64,000 bases of DNA, from contig NZ_BJXA01000040.1 of assembly GCF_007990755.1 (NCBI RefSeq), positions 1 through 64,000 of the forward strand, written 5' to 3'. Made by a program: the position numbers and the translations under genes. The notes under the pieces were generated by a model. The model worked only from the letters and a program-made list of their open reading frames with translations, did no database searches and had not been told where the DNA came from. Positions 43,681 through 52,523 of the stretch are shown here, one piece after another. Source of the stretch: Nocardia ninae NBRC 108245 (GTDB lineage: Bacteria > Actinomycetota > Actinomycetes > Mycobacteriales > Mycobacteriaceae). Position 1 is the stretch's first letter, and every line of letters begins with the position of its first letter.

Positions 43681-44442
43681 ATGATCCTGTTTCTCCTGCC
43701 CGCCCGCGACTACGACCCCACCGAATCCGCGGTGCCGTGGGCGGCCCTGCGAGACGCAGGCGTGCCCGTCCGCTTCGCCACTCCCGAAGGTCGAGTCGCC
43801 CTCGCCGACGATCGCCTCGTCGAACAGGGCTTCTCGATCCTGTCTCCACTCCTGATGACCCGGCCGGACGCGCTACACGACTACGACCGGATGCGCGAGG
43901 ATCCCGACTTCCAATCACCCCTCGCTTACTCCGACGTAATCGATGACGAAATCTCCGGCGTCGTCGTCCCCGGCGGCCACGCACCTGGCATGAAATCGAT
44001 GCTCGAATCCTCCACCGCCCAAGGTATTTTCGGCCGCGCGCTACTCGCCGACAAACCCGTAGCCGCCGTCTGCCACGGCGTATTGCTGGCCGCCCGCGCC
44101 ACCGACCCCGAAACCGGCCGCTCCGTGCTCTACGACCGCCGAACCACCGCTGTCACAGCAACTTTAGAACTCTCCGCTTGGAACCTGACCCGCCTGCGCC
44201 TCGGCACCTACTACCGCACCTATCCCCGAACCGTCCAAGCGGAAGTCACTGCTGCCCTACGCGATCCGCGCCAATTCGAACCCGGTCCGCTGCTCCCGCG
44301 CCGCGACACCGCATCCCACCCCAACCGCGGCTTCACCGTTCGCGACCGCAACTACATCTCCGCCCGCTGGCCCGGCGACTGCCACCGTTTCGCCGCCGAG
44401 TACCGAGAACTGGTGCTGGAGAACCGAAACGCCACCCCCTGA
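43681..44442 (+). CDS. DJ-1/PfpI family glutamine-amidotransferase-like protein
   Basis: A 253-aa class I glutamine-amidotransferase-like fold. The nucleophile elbow is AVCHG (about Cys133) and GVVVPGGHAPGM is the oxyanion segment. Closest types are Hsp31/YhbO-like proteins and plant-type ThiJ/PfpI proteins, with glyoxalase III, chaperone or hydratase activities. The insert between residues 45 and 95 (LMTRPDALHDYDRMREDPDFQSPLAY) is typical of the longer subgroup. It is monocistronic. Confidence 0.85.
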   Translation: MILFLLPARDYDPTESAVPWAALRDAGVPVRFATPEGRVALADDRLVEQGFSILSPLLMTRPDALHDYDRMREDPDFQSPLAYSDVIDDEISGVVVPGGHAPGMKSMLESSTAQGIFGRALLADKPVAAVCHGVLLAARATDPETGRSVLYDRRTTAVTATLELSAWNLTRLRLGTYYRTYPRTVQAEVTAALRDPRQFEPGPLLPRRDTASHPNRGFTVRDRNYISARWPGDCHRFAAEYRELVLENRNATP

Positions 44443-44512
44443 GTGCTCGTGCGGCGGCCCTGAATAGCGAGGGCTAGATCCCGCCCAACAGTCGCACTAC
44501 GCTCGGTTCGTC

Positions 44513-44914
44513 ATGCAAGAACTGCTCGGAATCAACCACCTGACCCTCGCCACCTCCAACCTCGACCAGCTCGTGAGCTACTACGAGATGCTCGGAGCCA
44601 GACTCGCCTTCGAACGCCCCGCCACCCCCGACGATCCACGCATCGCGGTCATCGATGTCGGCGGAGCGGACCACCTGATGCTCGTCGAAACCCCCACCCC
44701 CGCAACCCCAGATGTCGACCCCCTGGGCCGAGCAGGATGGGGACTGCGCGTAGGAACCCACGACCTGCTGTGCGAAGTCCGCGAACGAATCCTGACCGCC
44801 GGTTGGTCCGTCGGAGAGATCGAGACCCTACCCACCCAATGGACCATGACGGCCCGCGATCCCGACGGACGACCCGTCGATATCCGAGCCCACCGCCCCC
44901 GCGGCACTGAGTAA
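44513..44914 (+). CDS. VOC-family (glyoxalase-like) protein
   Basis: A 133-aa protein with two beta-alpha-beta-beta-beta modules of the vicinal-oxygen-chelate fold: INHLTLATSNLDQLVSYYEMLGARLAFE and the second half ending ARDPDGRPVDIRAH. Ligand His/Glu candidates are the first-module histidine and the C-terminal D-I-R-A-H region. The family includes glyoxalases, dioxygenases and resistance proteins. No specific substrate is indicated by context. Confidence 0.8.
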   Translation: MQELLGINHLTLATSNLDQLVSYYEMLGARLAFERPATPDDPRIAVIDVGGADHLMLVETPTPATPDVDPLGRAGWGLRVGTHDLLCEVRERILTAGWSVGEIETLPTQWTMTARDPDGRPVDIRAHRPRGTE

Positions 44915-45053
44915 TCGGTAGCCGGCCGAATGACGCGCGACGTCTTGGGTGCGCAGCCTGTTCGGCGGCACTGAACCCAATCGTTTCCCGGCCCGGCAGT
45001 GCGCACGATGGCATAGTTGTCGAAGGCCAGTGGTGGGACGGCAGGGGGCGAGT

Positions 45054-46673
45054 ATGGGCGGTGGCGAGCACCCCGAAACCGCGATCGGTCGGGCACTGTC
45101 CAGATATCGGGTGCGCTACAGCCCGGGTCTGTCCGGCTTGGGGCTGGTCACGGCAGCGGCGCTCGCGTGGGCGTTCATACCGACGCTGCTGACCCAATTG
45201 AAGGATACTGATCTGGCGTCGCAGATCGCTGCCAACACAATTCTGAATCTTGCGAAGTGCCTTGTCGCTGCCGCGATCGTGCTCTCGTTTCGGTCCCCGC
45301 GGATACGGGAAGCTGTGCGCCTGGTGCGAGTGGTGATGCGAGACCGTCGACTGCGGCGCATGGTCGTTCTCGACGGTCTTCTCATCGGAGCCAGCAATCT
45401 GCTGTTCCTGCTCGCGCTGTCGCAAGGGAACCCGGCGGCCGCGACTCTGATCATGAATAGTTGGCCCGTCGTGGCCACGACACTGCTGGTCCGATTCATG
45501 CCGAGGCTGCGGGTCGTCGGTGGCTTGCAGTTGTCGCAGGCGACGCTGGCGCTGCTGGGCGTGATGGTGATCGTGCTTGCGGCACATACACACGGGGATT
45601 CGGCGCTTTCGCTGGCATACGCGGGTGGCGCAGCAATTGCGCAAGGCGCGGTTGTCGTCACACACCAGCGGTTCCTGCAGGCGATCGGCGCCGAATGGGA
45701 ACAGCAGCCGCTGTGGCAGGCGTTGCGCGGCGGCATCGCCACGATAGCGTCGCTCGTGTTACTCGTGCCTGCGTTGCTGGTGGCGCCCCCACACCTGCAA
45801 CTGCCTGCCGAAGCGATGGCGAGTCTCACCCTCGCCGGTGCGCTGTGGGCGGTGTCGGGGATCTTCTTCCATATGGGTGTGATGCGGTCGGAGAATCCGT
45901 TCATCACGATCCCCTGGATGCTCGCGCCCCTGCTGTCCGCCCTGTTGGCCGCGATGGCGCAGGGGGCGCCTATCACGCCGGACATCTTCATCGGGGGCGC
46001 TATCGTGTTGTCCGCCAACGCAATGCTGATGCTCATGATCGAACCATCCAGGAATGTGGCGATTCTGATGATCACGATCGTCTTCTCCGCCTGTGCCGTG
46101 CTGACGATACGTGGTCGTGGGATCGCCGATTATTACTCGATCGTGCAGGCGTTGGCCGCCTTCTTCGCCGTCACGTACGGCTTCTTGGCGACGAGGCTGG
46201 ACGGTCATCGAACCGCAGCCGAGCTCATGCGGCTGCGCTGGAGTAAATTCGCCGAACTGAGCTCGATGCAGAGTTCGGTGGCGAGCTCGCAGATATCCAT
46301 GGCGGAGCTCGCGTCGCTTCGCGCGGACCGTGACGGGTCGGCGCACTTGCGGCTGCGACTGTTTCCGATCTCAGAATCGTTGGCGGTCACCGCACTCGGG
46401 CTCGGCTCGTGCGTGATCGTCACTTACGCCCGACCGAGCGGTAGAGCATCGGATGTCATCGCGTTTCTTATCGTCTCCTCGGTCTTGTTCGCCGTTATTC
46501 TGCTGTGGACGAGCTTCGGCGGCCGCGCAGAGCAGCGCGAAAAGAGCGGGACGATCGTCGGATCTCCGGCAGAGGCGGGCGAGGCCATCTACGGCTACTT
46601 CTGCGCCATGGCGGCATACCTGAGCATCACGTTGGCAATTCTTCTCGGCGCACCCAACTGGCCGAGACTCTAG
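45054..46673 (+). CDS. EamA/DMT-like permease with C-terminal extension
   Basis: A 539-aa membrane protein. Residues about 20-360 show ten hydrophobic segments arranged like EamA/DMT exporters (GLLIGASNLLFLLALSQGNPAAATLIMNSWPVVATTLLVRFM resembles the first EamA repeat). A cytoplasmic helical stretch (MRLRWSKFAELSSMQSSVASSQISMAELASLRADRDG) and three more membrane helices follow, which standard 300-aa DMT proteins lack. ATG 45054 is preceded by AGGGGG at 6 nt. It lies 14 bp before a pseudo-hydrolase gene, so the two probably act together. Confidence 0.7.
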   Translation: MGGGEHPETAIGRALSRYRVRYSPGLSGLGLVTAAALAWAFIPTLLTQLKDTDLASQIAANTILNLAKCLVAAAIVLSFRSPRIREAVRLVRVVMRDRRLRRMVVLDGLLIGASNLLFLLALSQGNPAAATLIMNSWPVVATTLLVRFMPRLRVVGGLQLSQATLALLGVMVIVLAAHTHGDSALSLAYAGGAAIAQGAVVVTHQRFLQAIGAEWEQQPLWQALRGGIATIASLVLLVPALLVAPPHLQLPAEAMASLTLAGALWAVSGIFFHMGVMRSENPFITIPWMLAPLLSALLAAMAQGAPITPDIFIGGAIVLSANAMLMLMIEPSRNVAILMITIVFSACAVLTIRGRGIADYYSIVQALAAFFAVTYGFLATRLDGHRTAAELMRLRWSKFAELSSMQSSVASSQISMAELASLRADRDGSAHLRLRLFPISESLAVTALGLGSCVIVTYARPSGRASDVIAFLIVSSVLFAVILLWTSFGGRAEQREKSGTIVGSPAEAGEAIYGYFCAMAAYLSITLAILLGAPNWPRL

Positions 46674-46687
46674 TTCCGAGGAGATGT

Positions 46688-47581
46688 ATGGAAAGCCTGG
46701 AATTGCGTTTCTACAGCGACGGAGCGCAATTGGACGGACGGTTGTATCTGCCGCAGGGGCGTACGGGTCAGGGCGGCCTTCCTCTGGTCATTGCGTGTTC
46801 GGGATTTCTCGGCTTGTATCGAATCCACCCCGAGAGATTCGCCCGATACCTCACCACGCGCGGGTTCGCGTGTTACGGCTTCGACTACCGAGGGCACGGT
46901 GAGAGCGGTGGTACTCGAAACCGCGTCCTCCTGGAGGAATTGGTCCGTGATATCCGTTGCGCCGTGACCGCGTCCTCCGCATCCTGGCATGTGGACCGCG
47001 ACAATGTGTTTCTGCTCGGCTGGGCCATGGGCGCCGGACTCGTGCTGGATGCGGTGCGCGAGTTGCCCGGTGTCAAGGGGATCATCTGTGTCAACGGCCT
47101 GTACGACGGGCTCGATTTCCATACCTCGCATCGCGGACAGCAGGGGCTGCACAACTTCCGGCAGTGGATCAATAATGAGCGTCTGCGTCGCGCGCGCAGC
47201 GGACAGGCCGAGCTGGTCGCGCCGTTCGAGATCTATCCGTTGGACGAGCAGACCCAGGAGTATGTGACCGAATCCCTGGAAGGGATACCCGGTTACGACA
47301 CCTCGGTGACTTCTTTCGAGTTCGCCGAGTCGCTCATCAGATGGTCCGTCATGCCGATCGTCGCGTCGGCCACCCTTCCGTTGTTCATCGCCCATGGCAC
47401 GAGCAATGGTCTGCATCCGAAGGAGCAAGCCGAAGCGGTAGTGGCGGCGTACGGCGGTCCGGCGACGACCTATTGGATGCCTAATGCGGGACATACCGAG
47501 TGGATGCAGGACCACGATCCGCAGTTCCAGCGCCTGTGTGCGGCGATATTCGATTGGTTGTCGAGCCAGGTCGCACCTTAG
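46688..47581 (+). CDS. alpha/beta-hydrolase-fold protein without nucleophile serine
   Basis: A 297-aa alpha/beta-hydrolase fold: oxyanion region VIACSGFLGLYRIHPERFARYL, GFDYRGHGESGG, then the elbow reads LLGWAMGAG, with Ala where G-x-S-x-G demands Ser. The acid-loop region (LFIAHGTSNGLHPKEQ) also lacks the expected Asp, while the C-terminal NAGHTEWM histidine remains. It is probably non-hydrolytic, perhaps binding an acyl or peptidic ligand for the upstream permease. ATG 46688 follows GAGGAG at 4 nt. Confidence 0.75.
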   Translation: MESLELRFYSDGAQLDGRLYLPQGRTGQGGLPLVIACSGFLGLYRIHPERFARYLTTRGFACYGFDYRGHGESGGTRNRVLLEELVRDIRCAVTASSASWHVDRDNVFLLGWAMGAGLVLDAVRELPGVKGIICVNGLYDGLDFHTSHRGQQGLHNFRQWINNERLRRARSGQAELVAPFEIYPLDEQTQEYVTESLEGIPGYDTSVTSFEFAESLIRWSVMPIVASATLPLFIAHGTSNGLHPKEQAEAVVAAYGGPATTYWMPNAGHTEWMQDHDPQFQRLCAAIFDWLSSQVAP

Positions 47582-47651
47582 CGGTGTCTCGATCCAGGTC
47601 GATGGCGGGATCCGGCCTGGCGCAGCATTTCCCAGGTGTCGGTATTGCAGG

Positions 47652-48740
47652 TCAGGATGACTTGCGGACTGGGGGTTGGTCATTGGCTTCGTCCGAGCGG
47701 ACTGCTCGGTCGAGGGTGACGGTTACTGTTCCGGCGCTGTCGATTTCGGTGCGGCGGTTGCCGCATTTCTCGTCCACCAGGACGGTGGCCAGGTTGTGGC
47801 GACCTGGGGGAAGTACGCGGACGGTTACTTGTCCGTGGGTGGTGTTGTCGAGTTCGCGGGTGGCTACTTCGCGGACTCGGGTGCTGAGGGCGGCGGGGGT
47901 GGATTCGAGTCCGCCGTCGTCGAGGAGCATGACTTCGACACCGCGGGCGCGGGCGGCGCGGGCGGCGGCGAGGAGTTCGGGGGTGGAGAGCGTGGGGGCG
48001 CGGAGTTCGTCGCGGAGTTCGGCCTCGAGCAGGCGGCATTCTTCGCGCTCGTCGGGCTGGAAGGGGACGGCGGCGGCGATGCGTTCGAGCATGGGGCGGG
48101 CGCGGCGGTCCAGGCGGTCGAGTTGGCGTTTGCGTTCGGCGTTCTGGGCGTCGAGCCTGGCTTGTTTGGCGGCGCGGGCGGTGGACTCGATTTCGAGTTC
48201 GTGCAGGGAACGCAGGGTGGGGCGCATGATGGCGGCGAACGCGGCGGCGATGGCGACGTTGACGAGGGGCACGATCGCCTGCACGTAGACGGTCGGGTTG
48301 CCGTCCGAAGCGAGCACGACGGCGAGCCAGGTGGCCGCGGTTCCCGTCCAGGCCAGGATGTTTCGGCCGCGCAGGACGAGCATGGCGAGCGCGCTGCCGC
48401 CGGTGTAAGCGGTCCAGACGCTGGTGTTCGCGTTGAGTTCGGCGGTCACCTGGTCGCTGGCGATCAGGGTGGCGACGGCGCCGGCGGAGGCCACGAAGAC
48501 GGCCGCGTAGGTGTGGATCGGTTTACCGGTGTCCAGCACGACGACGACGGTGGCGGCGACGATGACGATCGCGGCGGCGACCAGGGTCACCGAGATGGGC
48601 AGCTCGGCTCGGCGGACCGAGCGGATCATCACGGCGGCGTCGGTGGCCAGCACCACGGCGATGATGGTCACCATGGTGGAGCGGTGCGCGCTGAGCAGTC
48701 TGCTCAGGTCGCCGCTGCTGTCAGGTGTCATCGGGGTCAT
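47652..48740 (-). CDS. membrane sensor protein, degenerate histidine-kinase-like partner
   Basis: A 362-aa protein with about five N-terminal membrane segments (TIIAVVLATDAAVMI...LAVVLASDGNPTVYVQAIVPLVNVAIAAAF) followed by a coiled coil (IESTARAAKQARLDAQNAERKRQLDRLDRRARPMLERIAAAV). The C-terminal domain has no recognisable H-box and no N, G1 or G2 ATP motifs, though its end (GQVTVRVLPPGRHNLATVLVDEK) recalls an ATPase-fold strand pattern. It overlaps the kinase gene by 20 bp. Likely a non-catalytic partner of that kinase. Confidence 0.6.
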   Translation of the reverse strand: MTPMTPDSSGDLSRLLSAHRSTMVTIIAVVLATDAAVMIRSVRRAELPISVTLVAAAIVIVAATVVVVLDTGKPIHTYAAVFVASAGAVATLIASDQVTAELNANTSVWTAYTGGSALAMLVLRGRNILAWTGTAATWLAVVLASDGNPTVYVQAIVPLVNVAIAAAFAAIMRPTLRSLHELEIESTARAAKQARLDAQNAERKRQLDRLDRRARPMLERIAAAVPFQPDEREECRLLEAELRDELRAPTLSTPELLAAARAARARGVEVMLLDDGGLESTPAALSTRVREVATRELDNTTHGQVTVRVLPPGRHNLATVLVDEKCGNRRTEIDSAGTVTVTLDRAVRSDEANDQPPVRKSS

Positions 48741-49962
48741 TCCACTCCAGGATGATCCGCGTGCCTGCACCGGGCTGCGACTCGATGATGGCGCGACCAC
48801 CGGCTTCGCGCATCCGCTGCACGATGCTCACGGTGAGCCCGAGCCGATTGGCCGCGACGAGCGCCGGGTCGAATCCGGCACCGTCGTCGCCGACGACGAC
48901 GGTGAGTCCGGACGCGCGCGCCTCGATCCGCAATTGTCTTGCGACAGTACGCCCGGGCACGTCGGCATGCCGCACGCTGTTACGAACAGCTTCGGCGGCG
49001 GCCTGGGCGAGCGCGGTGACGGTGGCGGAGTCGATGCGCAGATCGGCCGAGTTGCAGTCGTGCCGAACCTGCACGCGCAGTTCGGCATCGGTGGCCCCGA
49101 CCGCTTCGCGCGTGATCGTGTCGATCGCCTCGAGATCGGTGCACAGGTCGCTGACCCGCCCGATGGCGGCGAATTGGCCGAGGGCTTGATTGGCTTGCCG
49201 CGCAAGCATGCTGGGGCAACCACCGCGGGAGGTGTCGAGCAGCGTGGCGAGCACCTTGTCGTGGATCACGCCGGCGAAGCGGGCCCGCTCGCTGGCGCGT
49301 GCCTCGTCCGCTGCCGCGCGCGAGGCCTGCTGGTGGGCGCGCGCCCGCTCCTGATCGAGCAGCCGGGCCGCCCGGCGCGCCATCTCCGTGATGTAGACGA
49401 AGGTGACGGTGATGCCGAGGATCCGCATCGAGGTGAGCCCGAACTCGGTCCAGCTGAGATCGCCGGTGGCCTGTCCGGTGGACGACGCGGCGAGCGTGCC
49501 GACGCCGACGACGTAGATCGAGACCACCGGCACCCGCCAGGCCAGCGTGGCGGCGACCCCGCCGAGCGGGACCAGTCGATAGATCCAGGCCACGTCGTCG
49601 GTGATCTGCCCCGGCGCCACGGCGAATCCGGACAACGCGACGGCCACGGCGAAAACCGTTGCGTGCGTTGCCGCGAGGGCTCGCACGGCAGTGAGCGGGG
49701 CGCGCAACGCGAGCCCCGCCATCAGCAGCGCAGTGCCGTACACACCACACATGGCCAGCACGGTCCACCAGGTCGGGAAGTGCCGCGACTGCCTGGCGAT
49801 CTCGGCGGCGTCACCGACACCGAAGATCCAGACACCGACGCCGAGCGCGAAGGCGAGAATGCGTTCGATCTGCTCGGTCGCGGCCCGGGTGGACGAGGAC
49901 CGCCGACAGAATCGGCGCGACACCGCCCCCGCGACGCGGTCGGACAATGACGGCGAAGTCAT
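48721..49962 (-). CDS. sensor histidine kinase (HisKA_3-like), P450-coupled
   Basis: A 413-aa kinase. Six hydrophobic segments (about 40-210), a coiled coil (ARRAARLLDQERARAHQQASRAAADEARASERAR), a phospho-acceptor region FAGVIHDKVLATLLD (His about 234) and a HATPase domain with EAVRNSVRHA (N box), GDDGAGFDP (G1) and GLTVSIVQRM...GAGTRIILEW. ATG 49962 overlaps the P450 stop (ATGA), so the kinase is made only when the P450 is. No response regulator gene is present on either side. Confidence 0.85.
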   Translation of the reverse strand: MTSPSLSDRVAGAVSRRFCRRSSSTRAATEQIERILAFALGVGVWIFGVGDAAEIARQSRHFPTWWTVLAMCGVYGTALLMAGLALRAPLTAVRALAATHATVFAVAVALSGFAVAPGQITDDVAWIYRLVPLGGVAATLAWRVPVVSIYVVGVGTLAASSTGQATGDLSWTEFGLTSMRILGITVTFVYITEMARRAARLLDQERARAHQQASRAAADEARASERARFAGVIHDKVLATLLDTSRGGCPSMLARQANQALGQFAAIGRVSDLCTDLEAIDTITREAVGATDAELRVQVRHDCNSADLRIDSATVTALAQAAAEAVRNSVRHADVPGRTVARQLRIEARASGLTVVVGDDGAGFDPALVAANRLGLTVSIVQRMREAGGRAIIESQPGAGTRIILEWNDPDDT

Positions 49963-51359
49963 CGAGATTCGCCGACCTCGATCCCGGACAGCTGGCGGGT
50001 CGATACTCGGCGTCTCGGCGTGTAGACCGCGCGGGCCTCGCGCTTCGGGCGCAGGTTGATCGTCAGCTTCATCCCGACGTCGCCGTCGATCCGTTGCAGC
50101 GTGCCGCCGCTGAGCAGCAGCGCGGTGAAGATCTGCCCCTCGAGCAACGCGAGGGCCGAACCGATGCAGACGTGTTCGCCGGCCCCGAAAGGCAAGTAGG
50201 ACAGTCGTTCCCACGGTCGCGCCGATTCCTGGGCGAACCGATCGGGGTCGAAGGTCAAGGGATCGGGGTACTGCCGCGCCGAACGGTGCATCACGTAGGG
50301 GGCGACGAACACGATCGTGCCCTCGGCGATCGCGTAGTCACTGATCCGCGTCTCCTGCGCGGCCTCGCGCAGGAACGCGGGCGACGGCGGATACAGCCGC
50401 ATCGATTCCTTGAACACCTGCAGACAGTAAGGGAGCTGTTGCAGATCCTCAGCGGTGGGCGTCGCCCCGTCGAGTACCCGGTCGGCCTCGTCCGTGGCCC
50501 GCCGGGCGATGCCGGGATGCCGAGACAGCGCGTACGCGGTCCAGAACATCGCGTCGGCGCTGGTCTCGTGCGCCGCCGCCCACAGGTTGATCACCTCGTC
50601 GACGAGCCGATCCTCGCTCATCGGCGCGCCGTCGCGGTCCCGCTGGGCGAGCAGCGCGGTCACGATGTCGTCGTGCCGTTCGGGATGCCTGCGGCGCGCG
50701 TCGATCATTCGGGCGGCCCAGTCGCGCACCAGGGCGAGATCGGAGATGAAGTCGCGATTGCGCTTCGTCGGAATGTTCAACGGCGCGACGATCGGCCGCG
50801 ACATCGCCCGCATCTCCCAGTCGAAGATCCTGGTCGCCGCGTCGACCACGTCCACGTGCTCGTCGAGTGGCTCATCGATCAGCAGCCCGGCGACGACATC
50901 GTGCATCATCGCCTGCACCCCGGCGAGCAGTTCGACTTCGCCCGCCGCCTGCCACCGCCGCAGATGCGCCTGCATGCGGGTCGCCATCACGTCGACGTAT
51001 TTCGGCACCCGCCGCGCGGTGAACAACGGCGCGACCATTGCCCGCTGCGTGCGGTGCACCTCGCCCTCGGAGATGATCAACCCCTCGCGCAGCGCGGGCC
51101 ATAGTGTGCCGGTCACCGCCCTGGCCCGCCGGAATTCCTGGGCCCGCGACACCAGGACCTCGTGGATCTCCTCGGGACCGGTCACCAGTACCGCTGGAAA
51201 CATCCCGATCCGAAACCCGGCTACCGGTCCCTGCCGGTCGGCGAGCCGACCCATCACGGCCAGCGGATCCCGGAACCAGCGCAGGGTCGTCCCCAACCCG
51301 AGCACCCCGCTGCGCCCATGATCCAATTGCTCGAATTTTCCCGCCCGATCATCGTTCAC
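49959..51359 (-). CDS. cytochrome P450
   Basis: A 466-aa soluble-type P450 monooxygenase. Heme ligand Cys in FGAGEHVCIGSALALLE (about Cys398), ExxR in KESMRLYPPSP, PERF-like FDPDRF, and an I-helix reading AAHETSADA instead of the common AGxDTT. The substrate is unknown. GTG 51359 is preceded by GGAGG at about 9 nt. It is the first gene of a P450, kinase and kinase-like trio and has no ferredoxin or reductase beside it, so redox partners come from elsewhere. Confidence 0.9.
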   Translation of the reverse strand: MNDDRAGKFEQLDHGRSGVLGLGTTLRWFRDPLAVMGRLADRQGPVAGFRIGMFPAVLVTGPEEIHEVLVSRAQEFRRARAVTGTLWPALREGLIISEGEVHRTQRAMVAPLFTARRVPKYVDVMATRMQAHLRRWQAAGEVELLAGVQAMMHDVVAGLLIDEPLDEHVDVVDAATRIFDWEMRAMSRPIVAPLNIPTKRNRDFISDLALVRDWAARMIDARRRHPERHDDIVTALLAQRDRDGAPMSEDRLVDEVINLWAAAHETSADAMFWTAYALSRHPGIARRATDEADRVLDGATPTAEDLQQLPYCLQVFKESMRLYPPSPAFLREAAQETRISDYAIAEGTIVFVAPYVMHRSARQYPDPLTFDPDRFAQESARPWERLSYLPFGAGEHVCIGSALALLEGQIFTALLLSGGTLQRIDGDVGMKLTINLRPKREARAVYTPRRRVSTRQLSGIEVGESR

Positions 51360-51518
51360 TGACGATTCCTCCCATGGTCGTCATCGAAGTCAGAGCGATT
51401 CGTCAGCCCCGCCGCCCCCGTATTCAATTATGGGACGTCTGACGAGCAGTCTGCCTGTCCGGGGATCGTAATGTGCCGCGCGATGCGTAGTCATGCCCGC
51501 AGAACTAGGGTCCGCGGT

Positions 51519-52421
51519 TCACGGCAGATCTTGCAGCGCTGCTCGGATCACCTCGAGGAACCACGCCTGGGCGGGGCTGCGGCCGGGCGTCCGGCGGGTG
51601 TAGGCGGCGATCTCGGCGGGTTCGATGGCCCACGGCAACGCGAAAGTCCGCACGCGATGGGTTCGGGCCAAGGCGCGAGCGACGCGTTGCGGCACGATGG
51701 CGACCAGGTCGGTGTCCTGCACGGCATACGGCAAAGTAGCGAAACGGGTGACGCGGACGGCGATTTGGCTCTCCAGTCCATAGGTACGCAACGCTTGCCG
51801 GGGTGCGGGATGACCCGTGGTTCCGTCGACGACGATGTGCCGTTCGCCGCGCAGCTCGTCCTCGGTCGCCGAATCACCGCGCAGGCGTGGATGATCGACC
51901 GCGACCATGCCCGCATACCCCTCGGTGAACAGCGGAAGCCGGTGCAGCCGAACCGAATCCAGCACCGGGCTGGCCACGATCGCGTCGACCCGGCCGCGGG
52001 TGAGTTCGTCTGTGGCGGTGTCGATGTCGAACGCGTGCACCTGCAAGGTCGCGGCGGGTGCGCGGTCCGCGAGTTCCGCGAGCACCAGCGGCAGTGTGTT
52101 CACCTCGCCGAGATCGGAGAGGCCGAGGGAGAAACTGACCGGTCCCGACGCATCGAATTGTGTTGCGGCGCCGATGGTCACATCGAGCTGCTCGATGGCG
52201 GTGCGCAGCGGCGGATAGAGCCGCTCGGCCTCCGAACTCGGCACCAGACCGCCGGGACCGCGCACGAACAACTCGTCGCCGAGTCGCCTGCGCAGCTTGC
52301 CCAACCCGTAGCTGACGGTGGGCTGGGTGACGCCGAGGACGTCCGCCGCCGCCGTCACGCTTCGCGTCTCGTAGAGCAGCACGAAGGTCCGGATGAGGTT
52401 CAGATCGAACTCGGCCGCCAT
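51519..52421 (-). CDS. LysR-family regulator of the pob/pca operon
   Basis: A 300-aa LysR protein. N-terminal HTH (NLIRTFVLLYETRSVTAAADVLGVTQPTVSYGLGKLRRRLGDELFVR) and a type 2 periplasmic-binding-like sensor domain. It is divergent from the pcaK-like transporter gene with 102 bp between starts, the usual layout for an activator responding to an aromatic intermediate. AGGAG precedes ATG 52421. The inverted repeat at 52437-52454 lies just upstream of its own start. Confidence 0.88.
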   Translation of the reverse strand: MAAEFDLNLIRTFVLLYETRSVTAAADVLGVTQPTVSYGLGKLRRRLGDELFVRGPGGLVPSSEAERLYPPLRTAIEQLDVTIGAATQFDASGPVSFSLGLSDLGEVNTLPLVLAELADRAPAATLQVHAFDIDTATDELTRGRVDAIVASPVLDSVRLHRLPLFTEGYAGMVAVDHPRLRGDSATEDELRGERHIVVDGTTGHPAPRQALRTYGLESQIAVRVTRFATLPYAVQDTDLVAIVPQRVARALARTHRVRTFALPWAIEPAEIAAYTRRTPGRSPAQAWFLEVIRAALQDLP

Positions 52422-52436
52422 AGATCTCCTCTATAC

Positions 52437-52454
52437 AGATGTGAAAAAACATCT
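52437..52454. promoter_or_regulatory. inverted repeat, probable LysR binding site
   Basis: AGATGT-N6-ACATCT, a perfect interrupted dyad in the LysR/transporter divergent region, AT-rich against the surrounding DNA. LysR proteins commonly bind interrupted dyads in this position. Confidence 0.6.
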
Positions 52455-52523
52455 ATTGGATTTCTGATGCGGCCGATCGTAGCGTGATGGCAGTCACAAC
52501 TGCACACCAGAAACGAAGTCACC

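Noticed and set aside
48721-51359. A Streptomyces-type conservon (cvn) operon
   Set aside because: It has a P450 and a kinase but no roadblock protein, no DUF742 protein and no small GTPase.
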